Assembly: GCF_007665395.1 (NCBI RefSeq)
Contig: NZ_VDND01000011.1
Location: 57,207 to 121,206 of the forward strand
From: Pseudomonas oryzihabitans
GTDB lineage: Bacteria > Pseudomonadota > Gammaproteobacteria > Pseudomonadales > Pseudomonadaceae
Direction of reading: 5' to 3'
Length of the DNA stretch: 64,000 bases
The notes under the pieces are model-generated. The model did no database searches. It was not told where the DNA came from and saw only the letters and a list, made by a program, of their open reading frames with translations. Shown here piece after piece: positions 9,197 to 17,863 of the stretch (the stretch's first letter is position 1; each line of letters starts with the position of its first letter). The translations under genes and the position numbers were made by a program.

Positions 9197-9290
9197 GGTG
9201 CGCAACCGTCTTGATGGAGGAGTCTGGCCTGAACGCAGGGCGCACAGGGCTTGCCTGCTCCACGGGGAGCAGGTCGTTGCTGGCGGTGGT

Positions 9291-10355
9291 TCAAGTCATG
9301 GCGGGTACGTAGGCCGCTACTGGCCGATGCTGGCGTTGTCGGTCATGGCGTTCGCGAAAGATCAAGGGCGGCAAGCCGAACAGGTCTTTGAAGCGTTTGT
9401 GGAAGTGCGGATAACTGACGAATCCGGTGGCGAGGGCAACCTGAGTCAGCGCCCGGTTGCTATGGACGATCAGTTGTCGAGCCCGCGTCAGGCGCAGCTC
9501 CACGTAGTAGCGCAGCGGCGACGCATCAAGGTGACGGACGAAGCTCCTTTCCAGCTGTCGCCTGGAGAGGTTCACTCGCTTGGCGATGGCACCGATGTCC
9601 AGCGGCTCTTCGATGTGTTCTTCCATGAGCGACACGGCCAAGCGCAGTGGCTGGGGCATCCTCTGATTGCTGACGGATGAATAGCTGACCAGGGGGCTTG
9701 GCGCTTCACTTCCAGAACCATGGATCCGTCTGATCTCCTCTTCGGCCGTGCGCTGTCTCAATGCGCAGGGCTTCAAGAGTTCGAGCATCAGATCGAGCAC
9801 TGCGGACGCATCGGCACAGGTGCCCACGCGATGGCCCACCGCGTAACCACTGTGGCCGAGGGTCAGCGCCGGGTGATATTCGCGTATGGGCGCGCTGCTG
9901 TCGGGATGACAGACGCAGGGCTCACCCTCCAGCAAACCAGCCTCAGCGAGATGGAAGGCCGCGTTCCAAAGTCCACAGATCACCGCCCTTGTAGTCGCTG
10001 CCCGGCGCAGCACGCGATTCAAGGTGGTGCTGGGTTGCAGCTTTACGCGGTGACCGCCGACGACGACCAGCAGCTGATGCTGCAGGCGGCCCAGCATCAA
10101 CTGCTGGGTGTCAATCGCCACGCCGACGTCACTGTGGATCAGGCCGCCTTCAAGCGACCACGTGCTGATGCGGTAATTCACGCCGCGTTCCAAGGCAGCG
10201 CCGGTGCTCAGCACATCGAGCGCCGTGGAAAAGGAGGTTAGCGAGAACTGGTCGAGCAGGATGAAGGCGACCTGCATGCACTGGCTGGACAAGACTCCGC
10301 TCTGGCTGAAGTCCTGGTTGCGTACCTTCAGTACGCTCTGAAAATGTTCGGCCAT
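9291..10355 (-). CDS. GlxA-family AraC-type regulator with DJ-1/PfpI-like domain
   Basis: This 354-aa protein has an N-terminal DJ-1/PfpI-like (class I glutamine amidotransferase-like) sensor domain from about residue 28 (VAFILLDQFSLTSFSTALD) through ICGLWNAAFHLAEAGLL. A C-terminal AraC/XylS DNA-binding domain follows (about 235-340), with two helix-turn-helices (DIGAIAKRVNLSRRQLERSF and ALTQVALATGFVSYPHFHKRF). This is the architecture of GbdR, ArgR, SouR and CdhR, Pseudomonas activators of betaine, arginine, sarcosine and carnitine catabolism. It sits between the catabolic genes and the ProXWV-like importer on the same strand and is the prime candidate activator of both. The inducer is unknown. 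Confidence 0.9.
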   Translation of the reverse strand: MAEHFQSVLKVRNQDFSQSGVLSSQCMQVAFILLDQFSLTSFSTALDVLSTGAALERGVNYRISTWSLEGGLIHSDVGVAIDTQQLMLGRLQHQLLVVVGGHRVKLQPSTTLNRVLRRAATTRAVICGLWNAAFHLAEAGLLEGEPCVCHPDSSAPIREYHPALTLGHSGYAVGHRVGTCADASAVLDLMLELLKPCALRQRTAEEEIRRIHGSGSEAPSPLVSYSSVSNQRMPQPLRLAVSLMEEHIEEPLDIGAIAKRVNLSRRQLERSFVRHLDASPLRYYVELRLTRARQLIVHSNRALTQVALATGFVSYPHFHKRFKDLFGLPPLIFRERHDRQRQHRPVAAYVPAMT

Positions 10356-10400
10356 GGCCTGCCAACCTCCACTGACGTTGCCTTCATCCGGGCTCGACGA

Positions 10401-11426
10401 TTACTGCTTCGCCGCCGCGCGGGCGTCCTTCAGCCAGCCGTCCCATTCACTCTGGTGTGCCTTGATCCACTCCGCAGCCTGGCGCTTGATGTCGTCCAGC
10501 GACTTCTCGCCCTTCTGCATCCTGAGGTTCTGGGCGCTTTCGTCGGCGGTGGCGACCTTCAGCTCCGCGAGGAACTTGACCGCGGCGGGATTCTTCTGGG
10601 CGAAGTCCCTGTTGAGCACCGCCTGGACGTTGTCGATGGGGGCGCCCAGGTTCTTGCCCGAGAAGGTGGTGTTCACGTCGTTCTTGCCGTCGGGCAAGGA
10701 GGTGAAGGGCACCGGCAGCCAGGCCACGTCGCGCCCTTCCACCAGCACGCCGGAGATCCATTGCGGAACCCAGGTGTAGTAGAAGATCGGCTTGCCGTCC
10801 CGGTAGCGCTGGATGGTGTCGGCCATCAGCGCGAAGTAGGAGCCGCGATTGTCGGTGACGGTGTCATTCAGGCCATAGGCCTTGAGCTGGTGCTCGACGA
10901 TCAGCTCGCAGCCCCAGCCAGGGTTGCAGCCGGTGAGATCGGCCTTGCCGTCGCCGTTGCTGTCGAACAGCTTGGCGATCTCCGGCTTCTTGAAGTCCGA
11001 GACATCCTTGATGTGGTACTGGTCGGCGGTCTTCTTGTCGATCATGAAGCCCTGCAGCACGCCTGGCATCACGTTGCCGGCCTTGACCATGGTGTCGTCG
11101 CCCCCGGCCTTGTCATAGAAGGCGGCGTGGAGGTGCTCCCACATGTGCACGGTGAAATCGGCGTCGCCGTAGGACAATGCCAGGAAGAGTGCCGGATAGT
11201 CGGTTTCCTTGGGCGCCTGGACGTTGTAGCCCAGTGCCTTGAGGCCGGCGATGGCGATCTCGCCGCGGAAGCGCTCTTCGGCGATGGTGGGGAAGATCGG
11301 CGTGACTTTCACCCCGGCGCCGGGCTGGTCAGCGCTGGCGGCGTGGACCGCGTTGCTCAGGGCCAGGCCGAGGAAGGAGGCGGCGAAGCCGGTCAGGAGC
11401 GCTTTCTTGCATGCGGAAAGATTCAT
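10401..11426 (-). CDS. proX: Glycine betaine/proline betaine-type ABC transporter substrate-binding protein
   Basis: This 341-aa OpuAC/ProX-family periplasmic protein has a Sec signal peptide (MNLSACKKALLTGF...AVHA, cleavage near residue 29). Visible family features include YPALFLALSYGDADFTVHMWEH near the start, GCNPGWGCELIVEHQ and PIFYYTWVPQWISG. The Trp residues of the last two contribute to the aromatic cage that binds quaternary ammonium groups in ProX. It is the third gene after proV and proW on the minus strand, spaced 46 bp from proW. It captures betaine-like osmolytes or substrates in the periplasm; position beside a Rieske demethylase suggests a catabolic importer rather than purely osmoprotective uptake. 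Confidence 0.92.
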   Translation of the reverse strand: MNLSACKKALLTGFAASFLGLALSNAVHAASADQPGAGVKVTPIFPTIAEERFRGEIAIAGLKALGYNVQAPKETDYPALFLALSYGDADFTVHMWEHLHAAFYDKAGGDDTMVKAGNVMPGVLQGFMIDKKTADQYHIKDVSDFKKPEIAKLFDSNGDGKADLTGCNPGWGCELIVEHQLKAYGLNDTVTDNRGSYFALMADTIQRYRDGKPIFYYTWVPQWISGVLVEGRDVAWLPVPFTSLPDGKNDVNTTFSGKNLGAPIDNVQAVLNRDFAQKNPAAVKFLAELKVATADESAQNLRMQKGEKSLDDIKRQAAEWIKAHQSEWDGWLKDARAAAKQ

Positions 11427-11472
11427 CGAGCACCTGTCGCTGTCTGGTGGTTTTGGGGGATGAAAGGCACGT

Positions 11473-12429
11473 TCAAGGGGTAACTGGTTGGGGAAGCGCT
11501 TTTTTCTTGCCGGCCAGTCGCACCAGCAGGCCGACGGGCCCGCTGTGGTACCACCGTTGTCCGGTGGCCAGGTGGGCGCTGCGCTCGCCCATGGCCTGGG
11601 TGAAGCGATCGAGGAAGATCGCCAGCAGCACCAGGCCGATACCGCCGACGCTGGCCAGGCCCATGTCGAGGCGGCCGATGCCGCTGAGGACCATGAGGCC
11701 GAGGCCGCCGACGGAGATCATCGAGGCCACCACCACCATCGACAGCGCCAGCATCAGGGTCTGGTTGACCCCGGCCATGATGGTCGGCGCCGCCAGCGGC
11801 AGCTGGACCTTGAGCAGCATCTGCCAAGGCGTGCAGCCGAAGGCGCGGGCGGCTTCGATCTTGTCTTCCGGTACCTGGCGGATGCCCAGGTTGGTCAGTC
11901 GCACCAGCGGTGCCAGTGAGAAGATGATGGTGACGATGACGCCCGGCACGTTGCCGATGCCGAACAGCATCACCACCGGTACCAGGTAGACAAAGGCCGG
12001 CAACGTCTGCATGGCGTCCAGCAGCGGGCGGATACACAGCTCCAGGCGATCGCTGCGGGCGCTGAGGATGCCCAGCGGAATACCGATCACCGCGCAGAAC
12101 ACCAGGGAGGTGAGCACCAGGGCGAGGGTGACCATGGCGTCGTTCCAGACCCCGATCAGTCCCAGCGCGGTGAGCATGACCAGGGTCAGCAGACCGATGC
12201 GGCGCCCGCCGATCTGCCAGCCGAGCAGGGCGGCGAGGAGGATGAACACCGTGGGTGGCACCGACATCAGGGCCGTCTGGATGCCCTCCAGCACCTGATC
12301 CACCGGCCAGCGGATGGAGCGGAACACCTCGCGGAAGTTGTGCACCAGGTAGCGCAGGGCGGCTTCCACCCAGGACCCGACGGGGACCGTGAGCGTCTTG
12401 AAGGGGTCGAGTAGGCTAAAATCGGACAT
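11473..12429 (-). CDS. proW: Betaine-type ABC transporter permease
   Basis: This 318-aa inner-membrane protein has about six or seven hydrophobic segments and the ABC permease coupling motif region EAARAFGCTPWQMLLKVQLP (around 200-219), which docks with the ATPase. The segment LLDAMQTLPAFVYLVPVVMLF is characteristic of ProW/OpuAB. It lies between proV (51 bp upstream) and proX (46 bp downstream) in the same operon and forms the membrane channel of the importer. The N-terminal part (FKTLTVPVGSWVEAALRYL) matches ProW proteins with a short cytoplasmic lead. Confidence 0.93.
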   Translation of the reverse strand: MSDFSLLDPFKTLTVPVGSWVEAALRYLVHNFREVFRSIRWPVDQVLEGIQTALMSVPPTVFILLAALLGWQIGGRRIGLLTLVMLTALGLIGVWNDAMVTLALVLTSLVFCAVIGIPLGILSARSDRLELCIRPLLDAMQTLPAFVYLVPVVMLFGIGNVPGVIVTIIFSLAPLVRLTNLGIRQVPEDKIEAARAFGCTPWQMLLKVQLPLAAPTIMAGVNQTLMLALSMVVVASMISVGGLGLMVLSGIGRLDMGLASVGGIGLVLLAIFLDRFTQAMGERSAHLATGQRWYHSGPVGLLVRLAGKKKALPQPVTP

Positions 12430-12480
12430 GAGCGGGGCCTCCGGCGCGCCAGAGCGCGCCCGTACAGATGAAAACAGCGG

Positions 12481-13515
12481 TCAATGGCTGCCGAGATAGC
12501 TCAGCAGGCGGCCTTGGGAAATGTGGCCCTGGTAGGCGCCCTGGGCGTCCACCACCGGCACGGGCGCGCTGGCGCGGGCCAGGGTGCCGAAGATCTCCTT
12601 GAGCGGCGTGTCCGCCGTGATCGGGGTGTCGCGACCGGGGGTGTAGCGGATCTCGCCCTCGCGCTGGGCGATGTCGCCCGCCTTGAGGATGCGACTGGCG
12701 TCGAAGCCATTGAAGAAGGTGCGCACGTAGTCGTTGGCGGGGTTGCACAGCAATTCCCGCGGGGTGCCGATCTGCACCACCCGGCCACCTTCCATGATGG
12801 CGATGCGGTGGCCGATGCGGACCGCTTCCTCGATGTCGTGGGAGATGAAGATGATGGTGCGGTCCTGCTGCTGTTGCAGCTTGATCAACTCGCCCTGCAT
12901 CTCGTGCCGGATCAGCGGGTCGAGGGCCGAGAAGGCCTCGTCCATCAGCAGGATGGCCGGATCGTTGGCCAGCGCCCGCGCCAGGCCCACGCGTTGTTGC
13001 ATCCCGCCGGAAAGCTGGTGCGGATAGCAGTATTCCTGCCCGGCCAGGCCGACCTGGCGCAGCGCGGTGACGGCGCGGCCGTTGCGTTCCTTCTCGGACA
13101 CGCCGCTGATCTGCAGGCCGAAGCCGACGTTGTCGAGCACCGTCATGTGCGGCATCAGGGCGAAGGACTGGAATACCATGCCCATGTCCTTGCGCCTTAC
13201 CTGCAGCAGGTCGCGGTCGGAGAGACCGGTGATTTCCTTGCCGTTGAGGAAGATGGCGCCGGCGGTGGGCTCGATCAGGCGGTTGAACAGTCGCACCATG
13301 GTGGACTTGCCTGAGCCGGAGAGGCCCATGATCACGAAGATCTCGCCGCGCATCACCGAGAAGCTGGCGTCGAACACACCGATGACCTGGCCGGTCCGCT
13401 CGAACACCTCTGCCTTGGAGGCGCCTTCTCGGACCAGCGCCATGGCCTTGTCCGCCTGGGCCCCGAACACCTTGTAGATGTTGCGGACCGAGATGATTTC
13501 CTCGGAACGAGTCAT
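12481..13515 (-). CDS. proV: Betaine-type ABC transporter ATP-binding protein
   Basis: This 344-aa ATPase starts MTRSEEIISVRNIYKVFG. It has Walker A GLSGSGKSTMVR (around 62), Q-loop FQSFALMPHMTV, ABC signature LSGGMQQRVGLARAL, Walker B AILLMDEAFSALDP and the switch His in FISHDIEEAV. The C-terminus holds only about one full CBS-type module (PVPVVDAQGAYQGHIS), so it is shorter than the roughly 400-aa E. coli ProV with two CBS modules. The chosen ATG follows an AAGGAGG ribosome site; a longer frame upstream is unlike the family. It is the first gene of the proVWX-like operon and diverges from the LysR gene. Confidence 0.93.
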   Translation of the reverse strand: MTRSEEIISVRNIYKVFGAQADKAMALVREGASKAEVFERTGQVIGVFDASFSVMRGEIFVIMGLSGSGKSTMVRLFNRLIEPTAGAIFLNGKEITGLSDRDLLQVRRKDMGMVFQSFALMPHMTVLDNVGFGLQISGVSEKERNGRAVTALRQVGLAGQEYCYPHQLSGGMQQRVGLARALANDPAILLMDEAFSALDPLIRHEMQGELIKLQQQQDRTIIFISHDIEEAVRIGHRIAIMEGGRVVQIGTPRELLCNPANDYVRTFFNGFDASRILKAGDIAQREGEIRYTPGRDTPITADTPLKEIFGTLARASAPVPVVDAQGAYQGHISQGRLLSYLGSH

Positions 13516-13857
13516 GCCATGCCTCCTTCGTGCCCAGCACAGGCGGTGACCACCGCAGTGCAGTTCTGATTGGTGAGAGATGCTGGGCAGAGGTAATGGG
13601 TGTCTGTCTTCACGACGGCTGTCCCTTCTTGTTGTTCTCGTGGCCCTCGAACCGGGGCTTTTCAGCAAATCTATAAGCTGACACCTGGCAAATCCAACAA
13701 CATTTCCAGCCCTGATTTGATAACGTCACGTTATGATTTCACTGAGTGCGCCAGGAGTGTCGTCGTGAGATATGTCAGCCGTCTGCGGGGCTTCTAAGGT
13801 CTGGCGATCACCGCCAATAATCGTTGTCGGTTCCTTTTCCGTTCATCGAGAGCCCTG
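13516..13857. promoter_or_regulatory. Divergent proV / LysR intergenic region with a 15-bp palindrome
   Basis: This 342-bp gap holds no convincing gene and is more AT-rich than its surroundings. It contains a perfect ATAACGT-C-ACGTTAT palindrome at 13720-13734, about 125 bp before the LysR start, which suits a regulator operator. On the proV strand, TTGGAT and TATAGA boxes spaced 16 bp apart occur within about 13668-13695, a plausible sigma-70-like promoter. The boxes and operator are pattern readings, not verified sites. Confidence 0.5.
13720..13734. promoter_or_regulatory. Candidate operator, perfect 7-1-7 inverted repeat
   Basis: ATAACGT-C-ACGTTAT reads identically on both strands. It lies between divergent proV and LysR genes. 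LysR proteins often bind T-N11-A inverted repeats of this size near their own promoters, so self-regulation and control of proVWX by the LysR protein is an inference. Confidence 0.5.
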
Positions 13858-14823
13858 ATGTCCAAACCTGTCGACCCCGATACGTTGCTGCTGAAAATGC
13901 CCTCGTTGCGTGCTGTGAAAGCCTTCGTGGCGGCGGCCAAGTACGAAAGCTTCACCCGTGCCGCCGAGGCGCTGTGTGTGTCCCAGGCGGCGATCAGTCG
14001 GCAGATCCGCGAGTTGGAAGGTTATCTAGGCGCCCAGCTGTTCAGTCGGGTCGGACGGGCGGTGGCCCTGACCCCAGCGGGCGAGCTGTTCTTCGATGCG
14101 GCCCAGTTATCCTTCGTCAACATCGCCCAGGCCGCCGAGCGCATCCGCAGCAACCAGACCGCCAGGCACATGCTTACCCTGTGCTGCTCACCGGCCTTCT
14201 CGGCACTGTGGCTGTCCCAGCACTTGCCGGACTTCTTCGCCAGCCATCCCGAGATCGAGCTGAACCTGGTCACCACCCAGAACTTCCTGGCCATGGAGCC
14301 GGGAGTGCAACCGGACGTCTTCATCACCAAGATGCCCAAGGTGCGCGACGGCTATCGCAGCACGGCACTGTTCCATGACGTCATCTATCCGGTGTGCTCG
14401 CCGCTTTATCTGGACCGCAATCCGCAGATCCGCACCCTCGAAGGGGTCCGGGACGCGGCTCTGCTCAACCTCAGTCCCTACGGTCGCTCCCAGGTGGCCG
14501 AGCACGTTGACTGGGGCGTGTGGCTGGCCTTCCAGGGCGTGGATCTGGACGAGCGTTCGGCCGAGAGTCCCCAGTTGTTCAATGCCAACGACTACAACCT
14601 GATCATCGGCATGGTGCTCACCCACCAGGGCATCAGCCTGGGTTGGAACCATCTGGTAGCGGCCTTGCTGGAACAGGGCCAACTGGTACGGCCGATCCAG
14701 GAACAGGTGGTGCTACGTAACAGTCGCCACTACCTGTCGATCCGCGAAGAGTCCGAGGACAGCGAGGCGGTCCGGCGCTTCCAGCACTGGCTGCTGGGGC
14801 GTCTCGGGCGGGCGCCCGCCTGA
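13858..14823 (+). CDS. LysR-family regulator (GcvA-like)
   Basis: This 321-aa LTTR has an N-terminal winged helix (about residues 15-75: SLRAVKAFVAAAKYESFTRA, EALCVSQAAISRQIRELE). A periplasmic-binding-protein-like effector domain follows, with the FITKMPKVRDGY and NLSPYGRSQ regions. The helix-turn-helix resembles the GcvA subgroup. It diverges from proVWX and is followed on the same strand, 109 bp later, by the MmgE/PrpD and Rieske genes. It could therefore control either side of the region. Its ligand is not evident. Confidence 0.9.
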   Translation: MSKPVDPDTLLLKMPSLRAVKAFVAAAKYESFTRAAEALCVSQAAISRQIRELEGYLGAQLFSRVGRAVALTPAGELFFDAAQLSFVNIAQAAERIRSNQTARHMLTLCCSPAFSALWLSQHLPDFFASHPEIELNLVTTQNFLAMEPGVQPDVFITKMPKVRDGYRSTALFHDVIYPVCSPLYLDRNPQIRTLEGVRDAALLNLSPYGRSQVAEHVDWGVWLAFQGVDLDERSAESPQLFNANDYNLIIGMVLTHQGISLGWNHLVAALLEQGQLVRPIQEQVVLRNSRHYLSIREESEDSEAVRRFQHWLLGRLGRAPA

Positions 14824-14932
14824 CCTGCGGTTATCCTTTGCTGGGCGAAAAAGTCGTTAGAAGAGTCGCCTGGCCCTGGCTCATTGTCTGCTGACCCCAG
14901 CGTCCGGTCAGCACAGAACAAGGAGCCCGCGG

Positions 14933-16276
14933 ATGTCGCTATACGCCTTTTGCCAAGACTTCACCCTCGACCAGGTACCGCCCCCTACTCGGGCGATCCT
15001 GCAGAAGAGCTTGCTGGACATCCTCGGTACCATGGCCGGCGCGGTCTCCAATGCCACCAGCCAGACGCTCTATGCCTATGCCCGCAGGCATTACCCCGCG
15101 GGTGAGTTCATCTCCCGGCTGCCTTTCGATGGCACTCCGGTAAATCTGCTGGGGGCTGGCTGGGCGGGCGGTTTCACCGCCGATAGCCTGGACGCCCATG
15201 AAGGCCACTTCACCTCCAAGGGCCACGCCGGTGCCACCGTGGTTCCGGCGCTGCTGGCCTTGGCCGATGCCCTTCACGCCCAGGGGCGCATTGTCAGCGG
15301 TCGCGAGCTGCTCGAAGCCCTTTGCCTTGGCTACGAGACCGGGCTGCGCGCTGGCGTCGCCCTGATGGCCACCTCACCGACCTATCACGCCTCCGGCGGC
15401 TTCTCGGGCATAGGTGTGGTGTGTGGTGGGGCGCGCCTGTTGGGGCTTGACGAGACCACCTTCCGCCATGCCCTGGGCATCGCCGAATACTTCGCGGCTC
15501 GTTGCCCCATGATGCGGCTCATCGACCATCCCACCATGTTGCGCGATGCCCATGGGTCCGGGGCTTACAACGGCCTCAACGCCCTGCTGTTGGCCCGTGA
15601 GGGCGTCACCGGGGCACCGGCCGAAACCCTCGAAGCCGGGTCCGCCAGGCCTTTCTGGAGCGACCTGGGCCACCGTTGGGAGATCGATGCCCAGTACTTC
15701 AAGCCCTGGCCGGTGTGCCGTTGGGCGCAGCCGGCGCTTACTGCCATGACCCGTCTGCTCGCCGAGCACCCACAACTGTGCGCTGAGTCGGTGGCAAGCG
15801 TGCGGGTGGAGACCTTTCAAGAGTCGAGTTGCCTGCAGGGTCATCGCCCGACCAATGCCGACGAAGCCCAGTACGCCTTGGCTTTTCCTCTGGCGGCGCT
15901 GATTGCTCGCGGCCAGGTCGGACCGGAAGAGGTCACCGGCGCGGCGATCGGCGCGGCGGACATCCTCGCGGTGAGCGAGCGCATCGAGATCGTCGAGGCT
16001 GCGGATCTGTCGGCGCGCTTCCCGGAAGAGATCCTCTCGCGAGTGACCGTCCGCCTGGGTAACGGCGAGGCTTTTACCTCACCGATCACCGCAGCCCTGG
16101 GTGACCCGGATCAGCCGCTGACCCTGGCCGATATCGAGGCCAAATTCGAGCTGTTCGCCGGGCAGAATCTCAGTGTCGGCGTGCGTGCCCAACTAAAGCG
16201 TGCCGTGCTGGAGCTAGAGCATTCGCCCATCGCCATCGATGCCTTGGCGTCGCTGTTCGCTCCCTACGATCGATAA
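14933..16276 (+). CDS. MmgE/PrpD-family protein
   Basis: The 447-aa protein belongs to the MmgE/PrpD family (2-methylcitrate dehydratase and cis-aconitate decarboxylase relatives). Typical family landmarks are LLDILGTMAGAVSNA near the N-terminus, DSLDAHEGHFTSKGHAGATV around residue 85 (family members have the DxxD...HPG region here), GYETGLRAGVAL, and YFKPWPVCRWAQPALTA around 265. An AAGGAGC ribosome site precedes its ATG. The true substrate is unknown; family members dehydrate, decarboxylate or isomerise small carboxylic acids. It lies immediately upstream of the Rieske oxygenase, separated by 220 bp, suggesting that it acts on a carboxylate from the same pathway. Confidence 0.85.
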   Translation: MSLYAFCQDFTLDQVPPPTRAILQKSLLDILGTMAGAVSNATSQTLYAYARRHYPAGEFISRLPFDGTPVNLLGAGWAGGFTADSLDAHEGHFTSKGHAGATVVPALLALADALHAQGRIVSGRELLEALCLGYETGLRAGVALMATSPTYHASGGFSGIGVVCGGARLLGLDETTFRHALGIAEYFAARCPMMRLIDHPTMLRDAHGSGAYNGLNALLLAREGVTGAPAETLEAGSARPFWSDLGHRWEIDAQYFKPWPVCRWAQPALTAMTRLLAEHPQLCAESVASVRVETFQESSCLQGHRPTNADEAQYALAFPLAALIARGQVGPEEVTGAAIGAADILAVSERIEIVEAADLSARFPEEILSRVTVRLGNGEAFTSPITAALGDPDQPLTLADIEAKFELFAGQNLSVGVRAQLKRAVLELEHSPIAIDALASLFAPYDR

Positions 16277-16496
16277 CCCCAGCGCATGCTTTGCCCGCCC
16301 GAAATGTCGTTTGTGAAGGAGGTGGGCGGCAGCCTAGGCTGCGATCATCAGCGTTGTCCCCGAAGCCACCTTCGGCCTGCCTCGTCGCCCGTCAGCGTGC
16401 GACGACCGCCCGCGTTTCGAGCGTCGCTGCGCACCCAAGAACAACAAGAGCCCTTACCGAATCCGCTTCCGGCCAGACTTTCGAGGACACCTGACC

Positions 16497-17732
16497 ATGA
16501 ATTCCAAGCAAGCCGTCATCGACTTGATCGCCCAACGCAAACCCCGGCACTCGCTACCTCGCGAGTTGTACAGCGATCCCGATGTCTACCGCCAGGATCT
16601 CGAACAGCTCTGGCATCGTGATTGGGTGTTTGCCGGTCATACCTTCGAGATCAGCAAACCCGGCCAGTACTTCACCCTGCAGATCGGCGACTACCCGGTG
16701 GCCGTCGTACGCAGCAAGGACGGCCAGGTACGCGCCTTCCACAACGCCTGTCGCCACCGTGGCGCCAAGGTCTGCGAACATGAGCAGGGCAAGGTCGCCA
16801 AGCTGGTTTGCCCCTATCACAAGTGGACCTACGAGCTGGACGGCAACCTGCTGTTCGCCGGCAACATGGGCGCCGAGTTCGACAAGACCCAGTATGGCCT
16901 CAAGCCGGTACACGTCGAGGTGGTCGAGAGCTTCATCTATGTTTGCGTCGCGGCCAAGGCGCCCGACTTCGAGGCTTTCCGGGCTGCGGTCAAACCCTTC
17001 ATCGCGCCGCACTTCCTGGATAACTGCAAGGTCGCCTTCAAGTCCGACCTGATCGAGCGCGGCAACTGGAAGCTGGTATTCGAGAACAACCGCGAGTGCT
17101 ACCACTGCGACGGTACCCACCCCGAACTGCTCAACTCCTTCGTCGAGAACCTCTCCGTGGCCGGTGTCGGTAGCGAGGACGATCCCGAACTGGCTGCCCA
17201 TTGGGCCCGCTGCGAGCGCGTCGGAATGCCCAGCAAGCTGGTCATGGACATCAATGGTCGCTTCCGCATGACCCGTATTCCGTTGTCGGCTGGAGCGGTC
17301 AGCTACACCCTGGATGGCAAACCAGCGGTTGCTGGACGCCTGGACAAGAGCGGCGAGCCGGACATCGGCGCACTGCTGTACTTCAACTATCCCTCCACCT
17401 GGAATCACTTCCTCGGCGACCACGCCCTGAGCTTCCGCGTCCTGCCTATCGGTCCCAACGAAACCCTGGTGACCACCAAGTGGCTGGTGCCGGAGTCCGC
17501 TGTGGAAGGTGTCGATTACGACCTGGAGCGCCTGACCAAGGTCTGGATCGCCACCAACGACCAGGATCGCCAACTGGTGGAAGGCACCCAGGCCGGGGTG
17601 AATTCGCCGTCCTACGAACCCGGCCCTTACTCGGAAATCGCCGAGAACGGCGTTTGCCAGTTCGACGACTGGTATTGCGCGACCATGCTGGAGCGGCTGC
17701 AGGGGCCGATCCCGCTGAAGTCGGTAGGTTGA
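16497..17732 (+). CDS. Rieske non-haem iron oxygenase, GbcA / stachydrine demethylase-like
   Basis: This 411-aa oxygenase component has an N-terminal Rieske [2Fe-2S] domain with CRHRG (around 83) and CPYHKWTYELDG (around 104). The catalytic domain carries the mononuclear iron ligands in ENNRECYHCDGTHPELL (two His, around 203 and 208) and a distal Asp in QFDDWYCATM (around 390). The Rieske spacing and the phrases KVAKLVCPYHKWTYELDG and TKWLVPESAVEGVDYD match glycine-betaine monooxygenase GbcA and proline-betaine demethylase Stc2. It would remove a methyl group from a quaternary amine, releasing formaldehyde. It needs a reductase partner, and none (no GbcB-like flavoprotein) is present in the window. 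It lies next to a GlxA-type regulator, as gbcA does next to gbdR in other pseudomonads. Confidence 0.9.
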   Translation: MNSKQAVIDLIAQRKPRHSLPRELYSDPDVYRQDLEQLWHRDWVFAGHTFEISKPGQYFTLQIGDYPVAVVRSKDGQVRAFHNACRHRGAKVCEHEQGKVAKLVCPYHKWTYELDGNLLFAGNMGAEFDKTQYGLKPVHVEVVESFIYVCVAAKAPDFEAFRAAVKPFIAPHFLDNCKVAFKSDLIERGNWKLVFENNRECYHCDGTHPELLNSFVENLSVAGVGSEDDPELAAHWARCERVGMPSKLVMDINGRFRMTRIPLSAGAVSYTLDGKPAVAGRLDKSGEPDIGALLYFNYPSTWNHFLGDHALSFRVLPIGPNETLVTTKWLVPESAVEGVDYDLERLTKVWIATNDQDRQLVEGTQAGVNSPSYEPGPYSEIAENGVCQFDDWYCATMLERLQGPIPLKSVG

Positions 17733-17863
17733 TCTCAGCTGGCCACGGGCTCAGGCACGGTGCTGGGCCTGGTCGCTCATGACATGGTTGGTGGCGGTTC
17801 TCTCGTCAGGAGGACCCGCGGCTTTCGGCTAGCATGGGCCCAGGTCGTAGAAGGCAGTGCAGC

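Noticed and set aside
12416..13540. 374-aa frame overlapping proV in another phase
   Set aside because: It is Arg/Gly/Pro-rich shadow coding; the ATPase motifs are all in the proV frame.
16277..16496. Small frames between the MmgE/PrpD and Rieske genes
   Set aside because: No ribosome site or plausible protein composition; more likely a promoter or leader region for the Rieske gene.
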